The position numbers and the translations under genes were made by a program. A stretch of DNA of 64,000 nucleotides. Source: Lachnospiraceae bacterium (GTDB lineage Bacteria > Bacillota > Clostridia > Lachnospirales > Lachnospiraceae). Numbering within the stretch: position 1 is the first letter of the stretch; every line of letters starts with the position of its first letter. Shown here one piece after another: positions 57,614 through 64,000 of this stretch. The notes below the pieces were generated by a model. The model was not told where the DNA came from, searched no databases, and saw only the letters and a program-made list of their open reading frames with translations. The stretch is taken from contig SVEK01000001.1 of assembly GCA_015057405.1 (NCBI GenBank), positions 124,001 to 188,000 on the forward strand, in the 5' to 3' direction.

Positions 57614-58522
57614 TTATATGTGATTCGACAAAAACAAAACCTTAAATATCAGGTTATCTATAGGCCGTTGCCTATATACTTTGTTACCAAACATACACTT
57701 TAATCTGCACTTTATATTTTTCCTGTATCCAAGCATAAGATTAAGTATAGATTTGTTTTGTGGGGAAAGGCTGTTCCCATGCAGTCCGTTATAACATTGA
57801 ATCTGTCTGTACAGTTTTCCTTTATTACCCGTAAACCTTTTAACACGAACCTTAAATTCGTCAATATAATTAGTTCTTGTCCCCATAGTGTTGTTACCGT
57901 GCTGCCTGTAATACATCGTAGGTTCTGTATCATAATATACATTCCCTAATGAAGAAGCTATCATATACAACCACCAGTCATGCATAATTGTATATTCAGG
58001 TTTAGCCTTGGCAATTTCAAGCAGAGTTTTATTAATCATACAAGTACATCCGGTAGCTATATTTTCAACCAGCGAATTCCCAAATCCCGGTCTAATCGTC
58101 ACTTTTTTCATCGCAACATCAAGAATATTATCTTCAGCATCCACCAGAGTTTGGGCACTACAATACATTCCCGGCTTTTTAGCATCCATCCCGGCCACAC
58201 ACTTCACTGCTCTTCCTACCTTGTCCGGAAACCATATGTCATCCTGATCACATAACGCAAACATATCTGCCGACTCATCTGCCATATTAAACAATTCAAA
58301 AAAACTGCTGACAACACCTATATTATCTCCGCACACATGAGATATATTATTATATTTTTCTTCATATTCTTTAATAATACTTACCGTGTCATCAGTAGAA
58401 CCATCATCTCTAATCAGGAGTGACACAGGATAATCCTGCGCCATTATACTGTCCAACTGTTTTCTAATAAAAACACTTCCATTATATGTTGACATGAGTA
58501 TCTGCACTTTATAATTACTCAT
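57614..58522 (-). CDS. Family 2 glycosyltransferase, rhamnosyltransferase-like
   Basis: 302 residues. VQILMSTYNGSVFIRKQLDSI, IRDDGSTDDTVSIIKEY and FALCDQDDIWFPDKV (metal-binding DxD-type site) define a GT2 enzyme of the alpha-rhamnosyltransferase type; IMHDWWLYMIASSLG is the acceptor-side motif of this subgroup. It immediately precedes the dTDP-rhamnose genes, which fits. It overlaps the GT4 gene by 8 nt. Confidence 0.87.
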   Translation of the reverse strand: MSNYKVQILMSTYNGSVFIRKQLDSIMAQDYPVSLLIRDDGSTDDTVSIIKEYEEKYNNISHVCGDNIGVVSSFFELFNMADESADMFALCDQDDIWFPDKVGRAVKCVAGMDAKKPGMYCSAQTLVDAEDNILDVAMKKVTIRPGFGNSLVENIATGCTCMINKTLLEIAKAKPEYTIMHDWWLYMIASSLGNVYYDTEPTMYYRQHGNNTMGTRTNYIDEFKVRVKRFTGNKGKLYRQIQCYNGLHGNSLSPQNKSILNLMLGYRKNIKCRLKCMFGNKVYRQRPIDNLIFKVLFLSNHI

Positions 58523-59687
58523 CGTATGCCTCCCCGATTAGCGAAATATATATTTTTTTCATAATATTGTTAACTGATGCTATACTGTATTTTCTAACGC
58601 GTCTCTTATTAATCATTCCCATTGCCTTGCACTTATCTTCGTCATCCAGCAAGGCAACGATTCCGTCTTTGTATCCTAAAGTGTCCATAGGGCTATATAG
58701 ATAACCACCATATCCATTCCGTATCAAATCTTTATTACCACGTATATTGGAACACAGAATCGGCAGTCCCGTCGCCATCGCCTGCATTACAACAACCGGC
58801 AATCCTTCCTGTTTTGACGTAAATAAAAATATATCAGAAGCCTTAAACATTTCAATAATATCGTTTCTAAAACCTGCAAATATTATTCTGTCTTCGACAC
58901 CACAATCCTTAACGTACTGTTTTAATTCCTCTTCCTTCTGACCAATTCCGCATATTACAAGAACTGCATCATCTCTTTCCGCATGTATAAATGCTCTTAT
59001 TGCTGTTTTTGTATTCTTTCTTTCACTAAGTTCTCCTGCTGTCAAAATGATTTTTTTATCCGCAGGTATACCCAGTTCCTCACAAATTTTGTTTTTGTCA
59101 GCCTTTACCGAATCAATCTCATCAAGATCAAGTCCAACTCCCGGCACGTATTCAATCCTTGAATTGAAGAACTTTGATGCTCTTTTATAATCTTCTCTGT
59201 TTAGAGTAAGTACACAGTCAGTAAAATTAGCACATATTTTTTCTGCATTATAGTATATTAACCAGTACTTAAACGGCGCACCTCTGAAAAAATGAAATCC
59301 GTGAGCATAATACAACACTTTTGTCCCTCTTTTTCGAAACGGAATTGCCGCAAGCCGGCACAACACACCGCTAAAAGGGGCCTGGCAATGAATCAGGTCG
59401 TACCCTTTTTTGCGCATATCTTTGTGCAACATAATAAATGTTCCGATCATACCTTTTATATCCGTAATACTTCTGGGTACAGGTATATTAATTACATCAT
59501 ATCCTTTTTCGCACAGTTCTTTTCTAAATTCATTTACCTGTTCTTTTGTATATACACTGCCTTCTGAAAAATTACATGCAACAGTTACATCACATCCAAG
59601 TTCTTCAAGAATATTAATATTGTCCCTGTTAAACAAATCAACCATTGATGCCACAGACGCAACCATTAATGCCTTTTTCTTACTCAT
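58515..59687 (-). CDS. Family 4 glycosyltransferase
   Basis: 390 residues, GT-B fold. HGFHFFRGAPFKYW in the N-terminal domain and the donor-site block TSKQEGLPVVVMQAMATGLP near residue 290 are recognisable. The usual EX7E motif reads E-x7-Q. First gene of the exopolysaccharide locus, so it may add the first or second sugar to the lipid carrier; no initiating polyprenyl-phosphate transferase is encoded in the window. A TATAAT lies about 30 nt upstream but without a good -35 box. Confidence 0.87.
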   Translation of the reverse strand: MSKKKALMVASVASMVDLFNRDNINILEELGCDVTVACNFSEGSVYTKEQVNEFRKELCEKGYDVINIPVPRSITDIKGMIGTFIMLHKDMRKKGYDLIHCQAPFSGVLCRLAAIPFRKRGTKVLYYAHGFHFFRGAPFKYWLIYYNAEKICANFTDCVLTLNREDYKRASKFFNSRIEYVPGVGLDLDEIDSVKADKNKICEELGIPADKKIILTAGELSERKNTKTAIRAFIHAERDDAVLVICGIGQKEEELKQYVKDCGVEDRIIFAGFRNDIIEMFKASDIFLFTSKQEGLPVVVMQAMATGLPILCSNIRGNKDLIRNGYGGYLYSPMDTLGYKDGIVALLDDEDKCKAMGMINKRRVRKYSIASVNNIMKKIYISLIGEAYDE

Positions 59688-59726
59688 ACTCCAATAACCT
59701 CTTTCTTTCCTATATTATACTTCGTA

Positions 59727-60713
59727 TTATCTTGCCACATTCTTACTAAATTTCACAATTAAAACTTCTATTCCCACTTGCGGGCCTAACTTTCCACTCT
59801 TAATATCCTGTTCTGTATTAATGCATTCTACAACGATAGACTTTAACTGTTGCTTGTTGTACACGCCGGCTTGTGCTTTATATTTTTTTACAGAAAATGA
59901 AGGAATAGACAGTTTTGACGCAATAACCGCTTCTGTTTCTCCTGCCATTTCTTTTATCTGCAATAAAATGTTATAATGTCTTGTAAGCAACGCCATAATT
60001 GCAAGAGGACTTTCCTTTAATGCAATAAGATCCTTATAAAGTTCAAGAGCTTCCTTTGTTTTTCCGGATACAACATTATCCATCATAGCAAATATACGAC
60101 TCGATAAAGTTGTTGTACACACCGCTTCAACTTCATTTATATCTATCTGCTTTGTGGCATCTGCATATGCTATCAACTTATCAAGTTCATTTATAAGACT
60201 ATTCATATCAACTCCTACTTTTGATAGCAGCAATTTTGCACCGCGACTTGTAATAAGACAATCATATCTTTTTAGATATCCTGCAATCCATCCCACAAGT
60301 TCTGCATCTTTTTTATACATAATTTCTGCTACAGTTCCGCTCTGTTTTATGAATTTATATAACCCATTTCTTTTATCCACGTCATGTTCAACAAAAATAA
60401 TGTATGTGGACTCCGGAATCGTCTCTAACATTTTTGCCAGTTCATTCGCTCTCTTAAACAAGCCGCTATTGTTAATCTCAATCAGTAATGAATCCGCAAA
60501 AAAAGGCAATGCCTTAGACTGTTCTGCGATTACGTCAACAGTCGCTGCGCTACCTTCATATAAGTGATAATTTATATTTCCCTTGGGCGATTCCTTTAAT
60601 ATCCCCTCAATAAGTTTATTTTTATAGTATTGTATAAGATACTCTTCTTCGCCATATAACAGATATAAGTTCTTAAACACCCCGGATTTAATATGTTTTA
60701 TTAATGTTTGCAT
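59727..60713 (-). CDS. holA: DNA polymerase III delta subunit
   Basis: 328 residues, normal length. The delta subunit of the clamp loader opens the beta clamp. Seen are YLLYGEEEYLIQYYKNKL at the N-terminus, followed by the PFFADSLLIEINNSG block, the VEHDVDKRNGLYKFIK segment and the C-terminal collar helices (IMALLTRHYNILLQIKEMAG, YKAQAGVYNKQQLKSIV). It is upstream of the exopolysaccharide operon with a 39-nt gap, so read-through is possible. Confidence 0.9.
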   Translation of the reverse strand: MQTLIKHIKSGVFKNLYLLYGEEEYLIQYYKNKLIEGILKESPKGNINYHLYEGSAATVDVIAEQSKALPFFADSLLIEINNSGLFKRANELAKMLETIPESTYIIFVEHDVDKRNGLYKFIKQSGTVAEIMYKKDAELVGWIAGYLKRYDCLITSRGAKLLLSKVGVDMNSLINELDKLIAYADATKQIDINEVEAVCTTTLSSRIFAMMDNVVSGKTKEALELYKDLIALKESPLAIMALLTRHYNILLQIKEMAGETEAVIASKLSIPSFSVKKYKAQAGVYNKQQLKSIVVECINTEQDIKSGKLGPQVGIEVLIVKFSKNVAR

Positions 60714-60752
60714 TATATTATCCGTTTACTTTCCTTTCTTACTCTTGAACAC

Positions 60753-60781
60753 TTGATTTTATGAAACAACTAATGTATAAT
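60753..60781 (+). promoter_or_regulatory. Sigma-A promoter of tRNA-Ser
   Basis: TTGATT (60753-60758), 17-nt spacer, TATAAT (60776-60781), 17 nt before the first base of the tRNA. Spacing and -10 box are consensus. Confidence 0.8.
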
Positions 60782-60798
60782 AGGCATGTTGCAATTAT

Positions 60799-60885
60799 GG
60801 AGAGTTATCGAAGTGGTCATAACGAGCTGCACTCGAAATGCAGTTGTCCTCTTTGGGCACGTGGGTTCGAATCCCACACTCTCCG
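60799..60885 (+). tRNA. tRNA-Ser, anticodon CGA
   Basis: 87 nt, a class II tRNA with a long variable arm. The acceptor stem GGAGAGT (60799-60805) pairs with ACTCTCC (60878-60884), with discriminator G. The anticodon arm CTGCA-CTCGAAA-TGCAG gives anticodon CGA, reading UCG. The T arm is GTGGG-TTCGAAT-CCCAC. The 3' CCA is not encoded. It is followed by a run of T, which can terminate the transcript. Confidence 0.96.
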
Positions 60886-60937
60886 TTTTTTTATGCTCTT
60901 TTTTACGTTTCATTTGAAATTCTTCCATAATCCCGTA

Positions 60938-62827
60938 CTAAATAACTCCATCATACGACAATCTTTCAAAAAATTCTTCAAAATGTACCGGTTTTGCAAA
61001 TATTCCATCAACACCGGCCTCAAATGCCTTGTTACAATCTTCGGTCGCCGTATTGGCAGTTACTGCGTATATCGGCACCCTTCTACCGGTATTACATTTT
61101 TTCTCCTCATCTCGAATTGCTTTTGTTGCTTCAAATCCATCCATAATCGGCATCTGCAGATCCATAAAGATAACACCTATTCTGTCAAGTCCTATCTTAT
61201 TAACTTTTTCAACAGCTTCCAAACCATTTTTGGCAATTATTACAGCTGAACCGCTTCTTCTTAGGGCTCTTGAAAGAATTCGGATATTAACTTCATTGTC
61301 TTCAACGATAAGCGACAGTATTCCTTTCATTGACTGATGACCGGAATCATTTTTTTTGTCAGCAGAATATCCGCTTTCTTTTCTGAGACCACTCTGGGAT
61401 TTAACAATCGGGTCACCCTTTTCAAATGTAAACCTAAGACAGAATCTTGTTCCTTTATTAGGTACACTTTCTATATCCATATCTGCATTCATAGCTGAAA
61501 TAAGTTTTTTTACAACCGCAATACCAAGACCGGTTCCGCTTATTCCGCTTTCAGTAGAAGAACGTTCCCTTTCAAAAGGTTCTCCAATTCTCTTTATGAA
61601 TTCAGAATCCATACCGACACCTTCGTCAACAATATCAAAACAATACTGCATTCTACCATTATTAAGCTCGGAGAAATTGACTTCGAATACCGCTTTCTTT
61701 CCCTTTTCCATGAAAGAACTGGCATTGGTAAGAATCTTAATCATAATCTGATCAATCCTCAAAGTATCAGCCATTACATAATAATCATCATCCCCGTTAT
61801 ATATTACCTGTAATATCTGCTCTTTTTCCTCAAATAAAGGACGCATCATCGAAACTATATTATAAACTTCATTTTTCATAATTACAGGCTTTGGTTCAAT
61901 GGATACGGTACCGTTAACAATATCATTCATTTCAATAATATTGTTAAGAAGTGCCATAAGATGCTGTGCAGATGTAAGGGCCGAATCAAGACAGGCAATT
62001 GCCTGTTCTTTATTTTCAATCTCCTGACGCGCAATCGTACTCATTCCAATAATTGCGTTCATCGGAGTTCTGATTTCATGAGACATTTCAAAAATAAACT
62101 TACTCTTCATGACATTAATCTTGTCAGCAACCTCAGCAAGTTCTCTTTCTTTCTTAACCGCCTCTTCTAACATTGTTCTGTTCTGAACGGAATAATGGAT
62201 TATAAGAATAAGAATTGTCATAGCTGTACATTCCACAAGATACTTCGGCATCAAAAACTGGATTGTCAATGACAATGTTGACAATAAAACATAGGAGTAA
62301 TAAACAAGTCTTATCGACCAGTCTGTATATGTCCCGGATTTGAAAACAATAACAGATGCCCACACAAGGTAAACAACCATAACAATATATAGAACGCCTA
62401 TAAACGGTCCTCTTCCAAAGGCGCCATCATTAATTGTAAACATCCATCCTGTAATAGGATTGGATAATACAAGTAATTCGCTAATAATCAATGGAGCAAA
62501 TAAAAACCAAGTCTGTTTTGAAGTGAGTTTATCTTTCCGGATATATGCATAGAAAAACAATGTAATCCATGCAACAGGAATCATCTGCGTAATATAATAA
62601 CCCATAGTTGTTATGTACAACAAATAATTGTACACCGAACCATCAAACGGATTCATAATTAACACACTGGATACTATATCAAATAAACAGCAAACTTCAA
62701 CAATGATAGCCATCTGATTATAAATTTTATTGTATAGACTCTTAGAAGAAAAAATACACTGATTGGCTATAATGACCGTAAGCAATATAAAGGCTGAAAC
62801 CAAATCAAAATGTATAACGTAATTCAT
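60938..62827 (-). CDS. Hybrid membrane sensor histidine kinase with receiver domain
   Basis: 629 residues. Seven or so membrane helices (about 5-215) form the sensor; a HisKA domain carries phospho-accepting H250 in FEMSHEIRTPMNAIIGM; the HATPase domain (about 345-465) has GVGMDSEFIKRIGEPFERE and GTGLGIAVVKKL; a C-terminal receiver (about 505-620) has the phospho-acceptor D556 in FMDLQMPIMDG. No output response regulator is encoded next to it, so the target is unknown. GGGGG precedes the ATG. Confidence 0.9.
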   Translation of the reverse strand: MNYVIHFDLVSAFILLTVIIANQCIFSSKSLYNKIYNQMAIIVEVCCLFDIVSSVLIMNPFDGSVYNYLLYITTMGYYITQMIPVAWITLFFYAYIRKDKLTSKQTWFLFAPLIISELLVLSNPITGWMFTINDGAFGRGPFIGVLYIVMVVYLVWASVIVFKSGTYTDWSIRLVYYSYVLLSTLSLTIQFLMPKYLVECTAMTILILIIHYSVQNRTMLEEAVKKERELAEVADKINVMKSKFIFEMSHEIRTPMNAIIGMSTIARQEIENKEQAIACLDSALTSAQHLMALLNNIIEMNDIVNGTVSIEPKPVIMKNEVYNIVSMMRPLFEEKEQILQVIYNGDDDYYVMADTLRIDQIMIKILTNASSFMEKGKKAVFEVNFSELNNGRMQYCFDIVDEGVGMDSEFIKRIGEPFERERSSTESGISGTGLGIAVVKKLISAMNADMDIESVPNKGTRFCLRFTFEKGDPIVKSQSGLRKESGYSADKKNDSGHQSMKGILSLIVEDNEVNIRILSRALRRSGSAVIIAKNGLEAVEKVNKIGLDRIGVIFMDLQMPIMDGFEATKAIRDEEKKCNTGRRVPIYAVTANTATEDCNKAFEAGVDGIFAKPVHFEEFFERLSYDGVI

Positions 62828-62881
62828 TCTTTGGCCCCCTGTTCTAAACTAATTATACGACTATAAAATAGACACACCCTT

Positions 62882-63529
62882 TTATAACACATATAAATAT
62901 ACTGCAAAAAACTGCATAACACTGCCGGCAATCACAAACAGATGAAATACCGAATGCATATACCTTACTTTGCTTCCTATTCCGTACAACACTGCACCTA
63001 TTGTATACAAAACCCCACCAAGCACAAGGAACATAAGACCACCTGTCCCTATAGCTTCATACAAAGGTTTAATTGCAAAAATAACGCACCATCCAATAAG
63101 CACATACACAACTGTCGATGGTTTAGAAAACTTTTCAAGATTTACAGCATTAAAAACAATCCCTAATGCAGCAAGTCCCCAAACAACACCAAACAACACC
63201 CATCCGACAGCTCCTTTTAAGGATATCAGACAGAAAGGAGTATACGTACATGCTATCATAAAAAATATATCGCAATGATCAAGAACTCTGAAAACAACTT
63301 TAGCACGATTCCTTGCTAAAGCATGGTATATGCATGAAATAACATAAGCAATTATCATTCCGGCACCATACAAACAACTTCCGACAACACCAATGGCACT
63401 ACCATTAACAGCAGCTTTCACTACACATAAAACCAAAGCAGCTACCCCAAGTCCCGCACCAATACCGTGTGTTATAGAATTAATTAGTTCTTCTGATAAT
63501 TTGTATTCCGGGATAACAACTCTTGACAT
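62882..63529 (-). CDS. Hemolysin III / PAQR family membrane protein
   Basis: 215 residues with seven membrane helices. The PAQR metal-site residues are present: SITHGIGAGLG, CIYHALARNR, LDHCDIFFMIACTYTPFCL and the C-terminal MHSVFHLFVIAGSV. Family members are membrane hydrolase-like proteins of uncertain bacterial role; haemolysis has been shown for only a few. GAGGTG precedes the ATG. Separate from the histidine kinase by 54 nt. Confidence 0.9.
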   Translation of the reverse strand: MSRVVIPEYKLSEELINSITHGIGAGLGVAALVLCVVKAAVNGSAIGVVGSCLYGAGMIIAYVISCIYHALARNRAKVVFRVLDHCDIFFMIACTYTPFCLISLKGAVGWVLFGVVWGLAALGIVFNAVNLEKFSKPSTVVYVLIGWCVIFAIKPLYEAIGTGGLMFLVLGGVLYTIGAVLYGIGSKVRYMHSVFHLFVIAGSVMQFFAVYLYVL

Positions 63530-63679
63530 ACATACACCTCAACTATCTTCCAGCCTGGAAATAACACTCCTAAACCGGCATCTTTTATTCGGTATATTAT
63601 ATCATATGTATCGGAAAAAATAAAGAATATATTAATTAAATATTTCGAATAAAAAAAATATTTTCATTATATTCTCAAG

Positions 63680-64000
63680 TTAATTGTATGTCTCAACATA
63701 CATCTTCCCCGCATTAATAATAACATTAATTGCACCCTTTTCATCAGTTCTTATAATATGACTTTTCATTTTTTTCAGACGGTTTATAACACGGGCATCC
63801 GGATGTCCGTAACTGTTATTTTTTCCTACAGAGATTAAAGATATATCAGCTCTTATGCTATCACAAAAAGAAGATGTCGTTGAATTACCGGAACCATGGT
63901 GGGCACATTTTAATAAAGACAGTTTCCTGCCGCTTAACACATTAATTATCTGCTGTTCTCCTCTTTTCTCGACGTCGCCTGTAAACAATCCCGAGAATTT
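63680..64000 (-). CDS. ComEC/Rec2-type metallo-beta-lactamase domain, 5' part cut by window edge
   Basis: The frame is open through the right edge; the visible 106 codons are the C-terminal end of a metallo-beta-lactamase fold. Seen are FTGDVEKRGEQQI, LLKCAHHGSGNSTTSSF, LISVGKNNSYGHPD and a closing EKGAINV, which match the C-terminal domain of ComEC, the membrane channel for DNA uptake, where this domain degrades the non-transported strand. A stand-alone secreted relative is possible; the upstream sequence would decide. Confidence 0.8.
   Translation of the reverse strand, partial: KFSGLFTGDVEKRGEQQIINVLSGRKLSLLKCAHHGSGNSTTSSFCDSIRADISLISVGKNNSYGHPDARVINRLKKMKSHIIRTDEKGAINVIINAGKMYVETYN

Overview
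The window looks like a chromosomal segment of a low-GC, Gram-positive anaerobe of the class Clostridia, most likely family Lachnospiraceae. The reasons are AT-rich intergenic DNA, strong AGGAGG-type ribosome binding sites, a T-box leader, a Gram-positive LytR-CpsA-Psr protein, a Tad-like pilus operon of the clostridial type, and a very large exopolysaccharide locus full of family 2 glycosyltransferases. No phage, insertion sequence or CRISPR array was seen. Nearly everything lies on the minus strand; the exceptions are a cyclophilin, a tRNA-Ser(CGA) and one acyltransferase.

Layout. 1-2228: the 5' end of a sugar-modification operon (PLP aminotransferase, truncated CapD/PglF-like membrane protein) behind a consensus promoter and a structured leader of about 235 nt. 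2396-8311: cyclophilin, ZIP metal transporter, an ECF sigma / anti-sigma / lipoprotein set, and a secreted SGNH esterase. 8468-13200: a folate operon (folC-folE-folP-folB/folK) whose last gene is fused in frame to a complete prephenate dehydratase. 13323-19908: serine and branched-chain amino acid genes (ilvD, ilvB, serC, serA), with a T-box leader and a TTGACA-N17-TATACT promoter upstream of ilvD. 19886-24432: LCP protein, rhamnosyltransferase-like enzyme and cobalamin-dependent methionine synthase, translationally overlapped. 24539-32869: a Tad-like type IVb pilus operon with a 912-residue-class secreted Ig-like protein and three tandem palindromic repeats of 135 bp.

33079-59687 is the exopolysaccharide locus. 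Read in its direction of transcription it encodes two starter-type glycosyltransferases, dTDP-L-rhamnose synthesis (rfbA, rfbC, rfbB, rfbD), a DUF2142 membrane protein, an ABC exporter (Wzm/Wzt), a methyltransferase, a 1041-residue kinase-like/coiled-coil/double-glycosyltransferase protein, two FdtA/FdtB-type sets for 3-amino-3,6-dideoxyhexoses, further glycosyltransferases, an acetyltransferase and a Wzx flippase. The end of the locus holds an inverted acyltransferase, a decayed acyltransferase pseudogene and a DPM1-like enzyme with DUF2304.

The most interesting assembly is Wzm + Wzt with a C-terminal carbohydrate-binding-type domain + a methyltransferase + a kinase-like domain followed by a coiled coil. 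This is the same set of parts as the WbdD chain-terminating and length-measuring system of Gram-negative O-antigens, here split into two genes, with the kinase fused to two glycosyltransferase domains. The function is inferred, not shown.

59727-64000 returns to housekeeping genes: holA, tRNA-Ser, a hybrid histidine kinase, a hemolysin III family protein and the C-terminal end of a ComEC-type protein.
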